The translations under genes were made by a program, and so were the position numbers. Shown one piece after another: positions 1 to 8,290 of a DNA stretch of 64,000 nt. Below the pieces are notes generated by a model. It made no database searches, had not been told where the DNA came from, and saw only the letters and a list, made by a program, of their open reading frames with translations. Numbering within the stretch: the stretch's first letter is position 1; each line of letters begins with the position of its first letter. This stretch comes from JAVVHH01 sp965276815 (GTDB lineage Bacteria > Pseudomonadota > Alphaproteobacteria > Acetobacterales > Acetobacteraceae), in assembly GCA_965276815.1 (NCBI GenBank), contig CBDIBE010000008.1:372001-436000 (forward strand), written 5' to 3'.

Positions 1-458
1 CAGGGCAGATACTCCGCGGCGGTGCCCCCGGAGTGCAGGTCGATTGCCGCCTGGCAGTGCGGGAGCAGCACCCGCTCCACATACCAGGCGATCTGCGCCG
101 TTGGACCGCCATCCGGATCGCCGGGGAAGGCGCGGTTCAGATTGGCGCCGTCCACGGGCGAGGTGCGCCGCGCCGCGCGCACCGCCGGCAGGTTCAGCGC
201 GGGCAGGATGATGAGGCGGCCGCGCAGTTCGGCGGCAGCGGTGCGCTCGATCAGCCGGCGCAGCGCGATGGGCCCTTCGTATTCGTCGCCGTGCACGCCG
301 GCGGTCAGCAGCACCGTCGGGCCGGGCCCGCCCGAAAGGACCGCGATCGGCACCGCAATGACGCCATACGCGTGCGCGTCGTCGGAGAACGGAACGAGCA
401 GATCGCCCAGATGCCGGCCCGGCTCGTCGAGCGGGACCGTGCACGCGACCCGCGTCAC
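1..458 (-). CDS. Succinylglutamate desuccinylase/aspartoacylase family deacylase (partial, C-terminus outside window)
   Basis: About 152 N-terminal residues are present; the rest lies beyond base 1. The zinc-binding signature of the family is visible: GVHGDEYEGP (His and Glu ligands, near residue 55) and later DLHSGG (third ligand His, near 140), with RTSPVDGANLNRAFPG between them, typical of M14-like deacylases such as the ectoine-pathway DoeB group. The family removes N-acyl groups from amino acids. The GTG start overlaps the TGA of the upstream permease by 4 bases (GTGA), so it is translationally coupled and is the fifth gene of the transporter operon. A deacylase next to amino-acid ABC genes suggests that an acylated amino acid is imported and hydrolysed; the substrate is not readable from sequence. 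Confidence 0.8.
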   Translation of the reverse strand, partial: MTRVACTVPLDEPGRHLGDLLVPFSDDAHAYGVIAVPIAVLSGGPGPTVLLTAGVHGDEYEGPIALRRLIERTAAAELRGRLIILPALNLPAVRAARRTSPVDGANLNRAFPGDPDGGPTAQIAWYVERVLLPHCQAAIDLHSGGTAAEYLP

Positions 459-1381
459 CGCGCCCTCCGCCAGCGCCGCTCGACGAACTGGAACATCAGC
501 GAGCAACAGTAGCAGATCGTGAAATAGACCGCAGCGGTGAACAGCCAGACCTCGAAGAAGCGCTGCGTCGTGCTCGACACCTCCGACGTCATGAAGGTCA
601 GTTCCTGGACCGAGATCAGCGACACGAGCGAGCTGTCCTTGATCGAGACGATAAACTGGCCAGCGAGCGCCGGCAGCACGTTGCGGATCGCCGGCGGCAG
701 CACGACCTTGCGGAACACCGCCCAGCCCGACAGGCCGAGCGCGCGCCCGGCCTCGACCTGGCTGCGCGGCACGGATTGCAGCCCGGCGCGCACGATCTCG
801 GCAACATAGGCGGACGCGATCAGGCCTAGGCAGATCAGGCCGGCGAGGAAGTCATTGATCCGTTCCGGCGCGCCGAACAAGGTGCCGGTTAAATCGCGCA
901 GCCATGCCGGCGCGGCGCCGAGCGTCTCGTCCAATCCCAATGGCGGCAGGATTTGGCTGGCGACGAAGAAGTCGAGCACGAAGATCAGCACGATCGGCGG
1001 CGTGTTGCGGACCAACTCGACGAAGATGCGGCCGAGCCAGCGGAGCACCGGCCGGGTCGAGATTCTGCAAGACGCGACGCCGACGCCGAGCACCGTACCC
1101 AGCAGCAGGGACCAGATTGCCAGCCGAAGCGTGGTCAGCAGGCCAAGCAGCAGCAGGTTGGGCTGCCACGCCCCGGTGGCCGGGTCGACGTGGAACAGAT
1201 AGGTCGGGATGATCGACCAGTTCCAGCGATAGCCCAGCACCTGGTTCGCTCGCACAGCCAGCCAGGCGATGGCCGACAAGGCGAGCAGGACGATGACGAT
1301 GTCGAGCAACCGGGCGGCCCCGAGCCGCCCCGGCGGCCGAGGGGCCTGCCGCGGCGTTGCGAGCGAGAGCGACGCGCTCAA
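455..1381 (-). CDS. Polar amino-acid ABC transporter permease (HisM/GltJ type)
   Basis: Inner-membrane permease of 308 aa. An N-terminal membrane helix (about 25-45) is followed by a long periplasmic segment and the transport domain with several helices. The ATPase-contact EAA loop is clear near residues 205-235 (EAGRALGLSGWAVFRKVVLP), as is the VRNTPPIVLIF motif typical of the glutamate/general amino-acid group. The start is TTG, overlapping the TGA of the binding-protein gene (TTGA). It pairs with the second permease at 2209-3036, a two-permease arrangement like AapQ/AapM. No ATPase gene is present in the window; it may lie beyond base 1 or be shared. Confidence 0.88.
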   Translation of the reverse strand: MSASLSLATPRQAPRPPGRLGAARLLDIVIVLLALSAIAWLAVRANQVLGYRWNWSIIPTYLFHVDPATGAWQPNLLLLGLLTTLRLAIWSLLLGTVLGVGVASCRISTRPVLRWLGRIFVELVRNTPPIVLIFVLDFFVASQILPPLGLDETLGAAPAWLRDLTGTLFGAPERINDFLAGLICLGLIASAYVAEIVRAGLQSVPRSQVEAGRALGLSGWAVFRKVVLPPAIRNVLPALAGQFIVSIKDSSLVSLISVQELTFMTSEVSSTTQRFFEVWLFTAAVYFTICYCCSLMFQFVERRWRRAR

Positions 1382-2187
1382 TTGACCTTGCCGACGGCCC
1401 CGCGCCAGTCCTGGGTCTCGAACCAGTAATGCCGGCGGTCTTTCAGGAACGCCTGGTTGGACAGGATCCAGTTGTCGAGCACGTTCAGCGTGTCCGGGTC
1501 GCCCTTGCGGACCGCCATGCCGGATGGCAGCCGGTTCAGCTCCTGATCGGCGGCGAGCGGCGCGAATAGCTTGTCCGGGTTTTCTGAGGTCACGCGGGTG
1601 GGCAATGGCTCGCTCGCGGCGAACGCGTTCGCGTTGCCGTTCAGGACCTCCTGCGCGATCGCGGCGTCGTCATCGAATTGGCGGATGGTCGCCTTCGGGA
1701 AAGCCTGCGCCGCGTTGGCGCAGGACGAGGCGCCGCGGCGGCAACTGATGGTCACGTTGGGCGAGTTCAGGCTTTCGAGCTTGAACCCCGGCTGCAGCGA
1801 TTTCTGCACCGCCAGGCTGGTGCCGGCCCAGTCATACGGCGAGCTGAAGTTGACCGTCAGGTTGCGCTTGGTCGTGATGGTCATGCCGCCGATGATCACG
1901 TCGAACTTCCCGGCCAGCAGCGCCGGGATGATGCCGTCCCAAGCGGTCGGCACGAGTTCGAGCTTGAGGCCGAGGTCCTGGGCGAGCTTGGTCGCAACGT
2001 CCACCTCGAAGCCGACAAGGTCGCCTTTGTCGTTGCGCATCGCCCACGGGACGAAGGTCGACATGCCGACCGTCATGGTACCGCGCTTCTGCATACGGTC
2101 GATGGTCGACTCGGTCTGCGCGCGCGCCGCGCCGACGATGGCCACCGTACCTAGCATCAACCCAAGAATCACCCTGCGAAACAACAT
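1378..2187 (-). CDS. Periplasmic amino-acid-binding protein (SBP family 3)
   Basis: Solute-binding protein of about 269 aa. It has a Sec signal (MLFRRVILGLMLGTVAIVGAARA) and then the family-3 fold: GTMTVGMSTFVPWAMRNDKGDLVGFEVDVATKLA and the hinge region FDVIIGGMTITTKRN. Two cysteines (SCRRGASSCANA) probably form a disulfide in lobe 2. I chose the ATG at 2187 because GAGGGAGG lies 5 bases upstream; an in-frame TTG at 2202 is less likely. It lies between the two permease genes, so it is the operon's substrate receptor. The ligand is probably an amino acid or a derivative, inferred only from family and neighbours. Confidence 0.88.
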   Translation of the reverse strand: MLFRRVILGLMLGTVAIVGAARAQTESTIDRMQKRGTMTVGMSTFVPWAMRNDKGDLVGFEVDVATKLAQDLGLKLELVPTAWDGIIPALLAGKFDVIIGGMTITTKRNLTVNFSSPYDWAGTSLAVQKSLQPGFKLESLNSPNVTISCRRGASSCANAAQAFPKATIRQFDDDAAIAQEVLNGNANAFAASEPLPTRVTSENPDKLFAPLAADQELNRLPSGMAVRKGDPDTLNVLDNWILSNQAFLKDRRHYWFETQDWRGAVGKVN

Positions 2188-2208
2188 CGTGCCCTCCCTC
2201 AAGATTGC

Positions 2209-3036
2209 TTACCGCGCCGGCACCAGCCGGCTCTCCAACCACTGCACCGAGAACGACAGCGGAATCGTGATCGCGAGATAGACCGCGGCGATGCTGAGCC
2301 AGATCTCGAAGCTCATCAGCGTGTCCGAAACGAGGTTGCGCCCCTCAGTGGCCAAGTCTGGGATTGCGATCACGCTGACGATCGCCGAGTTCTTGACGAG
2401 GTTGACGAGCACGCTGGTGAGCGGCGGCAGCATCAGCGTCGCCGCCTGCGGCAGGACGACGAGCCGCAGCACCGGCCAGGACCGAAACCCCATGGCGCGC
2501 GCCGCTTCCCACTGGCCGCGCGGGACGGCGAGGATGCTGCCGCGGATGACCTCGGCGGCGAAGGTGGCCTCGAACAGGGAGAGGCTGAGCACGCCAACCC
2601 AGAACCGGCTAATCCCGAGCAGCGGCGCCAGCACGAAGTAGAACACGAAAATCTGGATCAGCAGGGGCGTGTTGCGCACCAGCTCCAAATACAGCGTCGC
2701 GAGACCCCAGCCGGCCCAGGAGGGCGACATGCGCAGGAAGGCGGTCAGGCAGCCGATCACCAGCGTCAGCAGCATCGACAACCCAATGATCTCGGCCGTG
2801 ACGATCAGGCCGCGCAGCAGCGGCCCTGGATATGACGCGCCGTCGATCTCGCGCACGAAGAAGGCGGGGACCCGGTACCACTGCCAGTGATAGTTCATCG
2901 CCTCGGCGCCGCGCAGCACGAGCAGCAGGGAGGCCGCGAGCACGATCGCGAGCATCAGCAGGTCCGGCCAGCGTGCGGCCGTTTCCTGTTTCGGCGGCGG
3001 CCGGGCCGTGCCCGATTCGTGGTTCCTCAGCTGCAT
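2209..3036 (-). CDS. Polar amino-acid ABC transporter permease, second subunit
   Basis: Permease of 275 aa with a membrane helix near 25-45, the LVRNTPLLIQIFVFYF motif and an EAA loop EAARAMGFRSWPVLRLVVLP near 180-200. It is homologous to the 455-1381 permease and would form the heterodimeric channel with it. It follows the oxygenase gene after 18 bases and precedes the binding-protein gene by 21 bases, so it belongs to the same transcript. The first 25 residues are hydrophilic and probably cytoplasmic. Confidence 0.88.
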   Translation of the reverse strand: MQLRNHESGTARPPPKQETAARWPDLLMLAIVLAASLLLVLRGAEAMNYHWQWYRVPAFFVREIDGASYPGPLLRGLIVTAEIIGLSMLLTLVIGCLTAFLRMSPSWAGWGLATLYLELVRNTPLLIQIFVFYFVLAPLLGISRFWVGVLSLSLFEATFAAEVIRGSILAVPRGQWEAARAMGFRSWPVLRLVVLPQAATLMLPPLTSVLVNLVKNSAIVSVIAIPDLATEGRNLVSDTLMSFEIWLSIAAVYLAITIPLSFSVQWLESRLVPAR

Positions 3037-3054
3037 TGCTTCCCAGCAAGCAAC

Positions 3055-4008
3055 CTACGTGCCAGCGGTCTTTCGGTACGCAAACGACTTGTCCAGCCGG
3101 CTGCGCAGATAATCGCCGCAGGACACCGTCGCGTAACGGGCAGCCTCGCCGGGTCGCACGACCGGCCTGATCGGCGTATCGCGGTTTGGATCGATGAACA
3201 GCGCCGTCGAATAGCGGGCGTGGCCGGAGCGGTTGACGACCCGGTGCGGCGTCGAGCGGAACCGGTCATTGCTCCAGCGCGCCAGCAGATCGCCCACGTT
3301 GACGACGAAGCTGCCCGGCACGGGGTGCGCCATGATCCAGTCGCCCGCGCGCCCCTGCGCCTGCAGGCCGCCAGTCGTGTCCTGGTAGAGCAGCGTTAGG
3401 CAGCCATAGTCGGTATGGCTCGAGACGCCGAACTGGTCGGCGCCCATGTCCGGCGGCTGCGGCGGGTAATAGATGATGGAGCCGCGGCTGATCGGCCGGC
3501 CGATGCTGCGCAGGAAGGTTTCCGGCGCTGCGTCAAGCGCCCGGGCGACCGCGCGGAGCAACGCCCAGCCGACCTCGTGCCCGGCGGCGAAGAACGCCAT
3601 CAGCACTTCGCGCATCTCTGGCATGAAGCCCGGCCATTGATTGGGCGGGATCCCGTCCGGCCCTGGCGTATCGAGCCCCCAGACGAAGCTCTCCTTCAGG
3701 TCGGGCTTTGCATCGCCCGTCATCTTGGCCTCGCCGACCCGGATGAAGCCGCGATGGCCGGCGTTGACGGCGACGGCCTGCTTGCGCTCGGCAGGCTCGG
3801 CGAAAAAGCCAGCCGAGACGCGCAGGACGGAGTCGACCAGCGCCTGTGGAATGCGGGAGTTGCGGATGTAGAAGAACCCGACCGTCTCCGCCGCGTGCAG
3901 CATCTGCTGGCCCACGCGCGCCTCGGCCGCGCCGTCATCGCTCAGATCGGTGAGGTCGATGATCGGGATCGCATCGACCGCGATGCTCGCCGCTTCCGCA
4001 TACGACAT
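3055..4008 (-). CDS. 2-oxoglutarate/Fe(II)-dependent oxygenase, isopenicillin-N-synthase-like
   Basis: About 317 aa, non-heme iron oxygenase of the IPNS/flavanone-hydroxylase fold. The N-terminal DIOX_N segment (IPIIDLTDL) is followed by the catalytic jelly roll: SSHTDYGCLTLLYQD supplies the His and Asp iron ligands, STPHRVVNRSG the distal His, and RYSTALFIDPN the Arg/Ser pair for the 2-oxoglutarate carboxylate. I placed the start at the ATG at 4008, which has AGAGGA 8 bases upstream; a GTG at 4029 is in frame. It heads the operon with an amino-acid ABC transporter and a deacylase, so a hydroxylation or oxidative step on an imported amino-acid derivative is likely. The substrate is unknown. 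Confidence 0.87.
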   Translation of the reverse strand: MSYAEAASIAVDAIPIIDLTDLSDDGAAEARVGQQMLHAAETVGFFYIRNSRIPQALVDSVLRVSAGFFAEPAERKQAVAVNAGHRGFIRVGEAKMTGDAKPDLKESFVWGLDTPGPDGIPPNQWPGFMPEMREVLMAFFAAGHEVGWALLRAVARALDAAPETFLRSIGRPISRGSIIYYPPQPPDMGADQFGVSSHTDYGCLTLLYQDTTGGLQAQGRAGDWIMAHPVPGSFVVNVGDLLARWSNDRFRSTPHRVVNRSGHARYSTALFIDPNRDTPIRPVVRPGEAARYATVSCGDYLRSRLDKSFAYRKTAGT

Positions 4009-4211
4009 GGGCTGGTCCTCTCGTGGCACGCGCGATGGTGCACTGATCGACCCGGCCGGTTCAAGGCGCCCGTCTCGTCTGGACGAGTTAGACTCTCACG
4101 GCTGACGCCGGCATCTGCTACAATGGTGGCAATGTCGTCATCCGCCACTGGCGCCGTGCCCGCGGCATGGGCATCGCGGTCACCCGTAGCCGTTGTCGGG
4201 TGCAGCTGACG

Positions 4212-5156
4212 ATGGCGGTGGGCCTGCTCGCCTTGCTCGACGACATCGTGGCCGTGCTCGATGACGTGTCCGTCATGACCAAGATCGCCGCCAAGCAGAC
4301 GGCGGGCGTTCTCGGCGACGATCTTGCGCTCAATGCCCAGCTTGTTTCCGGTTCTGCCGCGCATCGGGAACTGCCGGTTGTTTGGGCCGTGGCGAAAGGA
4401 TCGGCGGTCAACAAGGCGATCCTGGTGCCGGCGGCACTGACGATCAGCGCATTTGCGCCCTGGGCGATCCCGCCGCTGCTCATGGCTGGCGGCGCTTATC
4501 TTTGTTTTGAAGGCGTGGAGAAGCTGGCGCACAAGGTGCTGCCGCACGGCAAGCCATCGAACTCTACGGCGATCCATAAGGCGCCGGGGCAGAGCCATCC
4601 GCCTGGCGCTGCCGGGTCTGCGGAGGCCGCCAAGATCAAGGGCGCGATTCGCACCGACTTTGTGCTGTCCGCGGAGATTGTTACGATCACGCTCGGCACT
4701 GTGGCGGAGGCGACGCTGCTCGAGCGGGTCATGGTGCTGACCAGCATCGCCGCGATCATGACGGTGGGCGTCTACGGGTTGGTCGCCGGCATCGTCCGGC
4801 TGGACGATATAGGCCTCTTCCTAACCCGCCGCGAAGGCGCTGGCCTGGCCGCCCGATTCCTGCGCGGCCTCGGCAGGGGCTTGCTGAAAGCGGTGCCGCA
4901 TCTGATGCGGATGCTTGCCTTTGTTGGCACGGCGGCGATGTTCCTGGTCGGCGGCGGCATCCTCACCCATGGCATCCCTGGCGCGCACGATCTCATTGAC
5001 CACATCCTCGAACCCGTCGCAGCCATGCCCCATGCGGGAAGAGCGTTGGCGGGGGTCGCGGCGCTCCTGGTCGATGCAGCTTTCGGGATCGTCGCGGGTG
5101 TTTGCGTCCTCCTCGCAGTCCGGGCCGCGCTCTCCCTCCGGCGGGTATGGCAATGA
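4212..5156 (+). CDS. DUF808 family inner-membrane protein (YedI-like)
   Basis: Integral membrane protein of about 314 aa. The family N-terminus is unmistakable: LLALLDDIVAVLDDVSVMTKIAAKQTAGVLGDDLALNA, followed by the AVAKGSAVNKAIL region and several hydrophobic segments. The function of the family is unknown. The start is taken at the ATG at 4212 because homologues begin just before LLALLDDI; the frame stays open upstream to 4167. It is divergent from the oxygenase operon across about 200 bases and has no visible partner. The gene ends 7 bases before the dispersed repeat at 5164. Confidence 0.85.
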   Translation: MAVGLLALLDDIVAVLDDVSVMTKIAAKQTAGVLGDDLALNAQLVSGSAAHRELPVVWAVAKGSAVNKAILVPAALTISAFAPWAIPPLLMAGGAYLCFEGVEKLAHKVLPHGKPSNSTAIHKAPGQSHPPGAAGSAEAAKIKGAIRTDFVLSAEIVTITLGTVAEATLLERVMVLTSIAAIMTVGVYGLVAGIVRLDDIGLFLTRREGAGLAARFLRGLGRGLLKAVPHLMRMLAFVGTAAMFLVGGGILTHGIPGAHDLIDHILEPVAAMPHAGRALAGVAALLVDAAFGIVAGVCVLLAVRAALSLRRVWQ

Positions 5157-5163
5157 GGCGTCT

Positions 5164-5269
5164 TAGAGCACGATGACTTCGCTTGCGCTCAGCCATCCTG
5201 CTCTAACCTGTTGTTTGAGCGAGCATCTTTATGCGACCAGACGATTCCGTCTGATCGCACGATGCTCTA
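5164..5269. repeat. Dispersed 106-bp palindromic repeat element, tagagca...tgctcta
   Basis: The element is bounded by perfect 7-base inverted ends (tagagca at 5164, tgctcta at 5263-5269). It holds an inner hairpin around cagacg-att-ccgtctg (about 5239-5254). Its layout resembles non-coding intergenic repeats found in many copies in Alphaproteobacteria; that resemblance is from memory. Its last three bases supply the stop codon of the minus-strand binding-protein gene at 5267, so it also forms the 3' end of that transcript and could act as a terminator or RNA-stabilising hairpin. Confidence 0.75.
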
Positions 5270-6847
5270 GGCGAGCTTCACGTTGTAGAAGAGCGGGAAG
5301 CCTTGCAGGATGCCGCTGACCGTCTTGCGCGACGCGGTCGGCTGAAAGAACAAGCCGAGCGGAATGAACGGCACGTCCTGGAACGCCTGTAGCTGGAGTT
5401 CCCGGCACGCCGCCTTGCGGGCCTCTTCCGTCTGCGCCTCCAGATACGCGGTTCGCAGCGCCTCGATCTTTGGGCTGTTCGGCCAGCCATACACGCCACC
5501 CTTCTCGCCCTGCGAGCGGATCAGGCGATGGTCGGCCGGGTTATTGGTGACGGCGCCGGTCGTGTAGGTGCACAGCGCGCTCCAGCCGCCTTTGTCGAGC
5601 GGGCCCTTGTTGTTGAAGCGCTGCACCACCGTGCCCCAGTCGGTGGACTGCAGCTCCACGTTCATGCCGATGCCGCGCAGCACGTCTTCCGAGACCAGGC
5701 TCATGGCGTAAATGCTGGCGAAGTCGGTCGGCGCCATCAGCACCACTTTTTCGCCCTTGTAGCCGGCATCCTTCAGCGCTTGGCGGGCGGCGTCTCTGCT
5801 GCGCGGACCGTCCAGCGCCGCCATGCCGGCGTCGCTCGCCATCGGCCCGGGCGTGATGAAGCCGATCTTGTCGCGCCACATGCTCTGGTCGGTGCCAGCG
5901 ACCGCGGTCATGAAATCGGCCTGGTTGATCGCGGGGAAGATCGCGCGGCGGATGGCAGGATTGTCGAACGGCGGTTGCAGGTGGTTGAGCCGGAGCAGCC
6001 CCAGGAAGCCGCTCTTGTCCTGCACCTCGACATTGATGTTGGCGTCCCGCCGGAGCAGCGGCAGCATGTCGAAGGTCGGCTGCTCCCACCAGTCGACCTC
6101 GCCCGATTGCAGCGCGGCCAGCGCGGTGGAGGCGTCGGGGATCACGTGCCACTCGATGCGGTCGACATAGGCGTGCTTTGGCCCGGACAGGAAGTCCACG
6201 CTGCCTTGCGGGCGCGGCACGTAGCCAGCGAATTTCTCATAGACGACATGATCGCCCGGCACGCGCTCGGCGCTGACGAAACGGAACGGCCCGCTGCCGA
6301 TCATCTCCGTGAGCGGCACCATGGGGTCGGTTTTCGCCAGGCGCTCCGGCATGATGCAGGGCATGTTCGTGCCGGCCTTGCCGAGCAGATCCTTCAAGGT
6401 GGGGAATGGCTTGTTCAGCCGGAGTTGCACGACAGTGTCGGACAGGGCGGACATCTCGTCCGTGGCGGCAACCAGATCGCCGCCATAGGTGTCGCGATGC
6501 GCCCAGCGATTCAGGCTCGCCACCACGTCCTGCGCCCGGACCGGCTCGTTGTCGTGGAAGCGCAGGCCGTCACGCAGGGTGATCCGCCAGGTCTTGCCGT
6601 CATTTTCGACCGTCTCGCCTTCGACCATCTGCGGATGCGCGGCGAAATTGCTGTCCACGCCATAGAGCGTGTCGAAAACCAGATATGCGTGGTTGTGCGT
6701 GACGAAGGCCGGTGTCGCGATCGGGTCAAGGACGGCGAGGTCGGCCTGCGGAATGAATTTGAGCGCCTTCGTGGTGGCCGACCGGGCGATGTGAGGGGCG
6801 GCGAGGGTCGCCGTCAGACTGAGTTTGAGCAGGGTACGGCGATGCAT
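5267..6847 (-). CDS. ABC transporter periplasmic binding protein, family 5 (dipeptide/oligopeptide/nickel type)
   Basis: Binding protein of about 526 aa. The signal peptide is MHRRTLLKLSLTATLAAPHIARS, with paired Arg and a hydrophobic core. The mature protein shows family-5 features: the LTLRDGLRFHDNEPVRAQDVVASLNR type motif near 105-125 and ETGSGPFRF-like EMIGSGPFRFVS near 180. I chose the ATG at 6847; the frame is open to 7036 but that part overlaps the amidase. It starts 4 bases after the amidase stop. No cognate permease or ATPase is in the window. In this operon it probably delivers the substrate that the amidase and CoA ligase use. Confidence 0.88.
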   Translation of the reverse strand: MHRRTLLKLSLTATLAAPHIARSATTKALKFIPQADLAVLDPIATPAFVTHNHAYLVFDTLYGVDSNFAAHPQMVEGETVENDGKTWRITLRDGLRFHDNEPVRAQDVVASLNRWAHRDTYGGDLVAATDEMSALSDTVVQLRLNKPFPTLKDLLGKAGTNMPCIMPERLAKTDPMVPLTEMIGSGPFRFVSAERVPGDHVVYEKFAGYVPRPQGSVDFLSGPKHAYVDRIEWHVIPDASTALAALQSGEVDWWEQPTFDMLPLLRRDANINVEVQDKSGFLGLLRLNHLQPPFDNPAIRRAIFPAINQADFMTAVAGTDQSMWRDKIGFITPGPMASDAGMAALDGPRSRDAARQALKDAGYKGEKVVLMAPTDFASIYAMSLVSEDVLRGIGMNVELQSTDWGTVVQRFNNKGPLDKGGWSALCTYTTGAVTNNPADHRLIRSQGEKGGVYGWPNSPKIEALRTAYLEAQTEEARKAACRELQLQAFQDVPFIPLGLFFQPTASRKTVSGILQGFPLFYNVKLA

Positions 6848-6851
6848 TGGA

Positions 6852-8288
6852 TTACTCCCGTTCCGTTTGCGCAAGCGCGGGCCGGCGGCCGAACCATGGA
6901 TTTGCCTGCTCGAGCTGCGCCGCCAGCCGCAGCAGTATCTCCTCGGCGCCGAGCCGGGCCATGAACTGCGAGCCGATCGGCAGCCCGGCGCCGTTGGTCC
7001 ATAGCGGGACGCTGATGGCTGGCGCGCCGCTGCCATTGGCCAGCGGCATGAAGGCCGCGATGGAATAGAATTGCTGCAGAAAGCCGGGGGCGCCGTAGTC
7101 GAACTCGGCCAGCAAGGGCGGTGGGACGGTCAGAGAAGGGGTCAGCAGCAAGTCGTAGCTTTCGTGGAATTTGGCGAGAAGCCGGGTCAGGTTGTGCAGG
7201 CGTTTTACGGTTAGGTAGTAGTCGGCGCTGCTCGTGGACTGGCCGATCCGCAGGAACTCCCAGGTCGCGGGGCTGAAATCCGCCTCCGCGATCGTGCGGC
7301 CGAGTGCCTGCGCCTTGGCCTGCACATTCGCGTTCATGCCGACGCTGAGAAGGGTGATGGAGTCCGCCGCAAACCCCTCATCCCAGCCGATGTCCGGCTC
7401 CGCCTCGGTGACGATGTGGCCCAAGGACTCGCACAGCGCCGCGGTTTTCCTGGCCGCTTCGGCGCAGTCCGGGTGCACCTGGACACCGCCCGGCGCGCGC
7501 ACCGTCATCGCGATGCGCAGCTTGCCCGGTGGCGCGCGCAATGCTTGCAAATACGACGGTGGACCCGGCGGGGCCCAGTACGGATCGCCGTAATCCGGGA
7601 CTGCCGTGATATCGAGCAACAGGGCACTGTCGCGGACCGACAGGGTGCAGGCGTGCTGGACGCTGGCGCCGATCAGCTCCTCGCCGACATCCGGGCCGTA
7701 GGTGATGCGCCCGCGCGTCGTCTTCAGGCCGAACACGCCGCAATTGGACGATGGGACCCGCGTCGACCCGGCGCCGTCCGTCGCATGCGCCGCGGGGACG
7801 ATCCGCGCCGCCACGGATGCGGCCGAGCCGCCGCTGGAGCCGCCGGCCGACCGCGTCGTATCCCACGGGTTGCGGGTTGGCCCGAACATCGCGTTCTGGG
7901 TGTCGATCGACAGCCCCATTTCCGGCACGTTGGTCTTGCCCATGATGAGCAGGCCGGCGCGCTTGTAGCGCAGCGTCACTTCGCTATCGAAATCGGGAAC
8001 CCCGGCCATGAATGCGCTGCCGCCGGCGGTCCGGACTCCCTTATAGGAGGCACGCAGGTCCTTCAGCAGGAAAGGAACGCCGGCCAGGGGCTCGCTTCCC
8101 GTCAGCCCCGCCACCTGCTGGCGTGCCTGCTCGTACATCGGCGTGATGATGGCGTTGATTGCCGGGTTGATCCGCTCGGCCCGATCGATCGCGGTTTCCA
8201 GCAGCTCGGCGGCGGTGATCGATTTCGTCCGGACGAGCTCGGCCAGGCCGATCATGTCGCAAGAGAGATATTCGGACTCCGTCAGCAC
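6852..8288 (-). CDS. Amidase signature family hydrolase
   Basis: Amidase of about 478 aa. The Ser-cisSer-Lys triad is visible with canonical spacing: Lys in PFLLKDLR (about 76), cis-Ser in SAGGSSGGSAA (about 151) and nucleophile Ser in DGAGSTRVPSS (about 175). The nucleophile loop reads GAGSTR rather than the commoner GGGSIR. The start is taken as the GTG at 8288, 8 bases after GAGGAG; GTGs at 8294 and 8297 would overlap the regulator's stop. It hydrolyses an amide, releasing a carboxylate that the CoA ligase of the same operon could activate. Confidence 0.85.
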   Translation of the reverse strand: MLTESEYLSCDMIGLAELVRTKSITAAELLETAIDRAERINPAINAIITPMYEQARQQVAGLTGSEPLAGVPFLLKDLRASYKGVRTAGGSAFMAGVPDFDSEVTLRYKRAGLLIMGKTNVPEMGLSIDTQNAMFGPTRNPWDTTRSAGGSSGGSAASVAARIVPAAHATDGAGSTRVPSSNCGVFGLKTTRGRITYGPDVGEELIGASVQHACTLSVRDSALLLDITAVPDYGDPYWAPPGPPSYLQALRAPPGKLRIAMTVRAPGGVQVHPDCAEAARKTAALCESLGHIVTEAEPDIGWDEGFAADSITLLSVGMNANVQAKAQALGRTIAEADFSPATWEFLRIGQSTSSADYYLTVKRLHNLTRLLAKFHESYDLLLTPSLTVPPPLLAEFDYGAPGFLQQFYSIAAFMPLANGSGAPAISVPLWTNGAGLPIGSQFMARLGAEEILLRLAAQLEQANPWFGRRPALAQTERE

Positions 8289-8290
8289 TG

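Noticed and set aside
4119..4124. TACAAT as a -10 box upstream of the DUF808 gene
   Set aside because: No acceptable -35 element lies at 16-18 bases, so it is not listed as a promoter.
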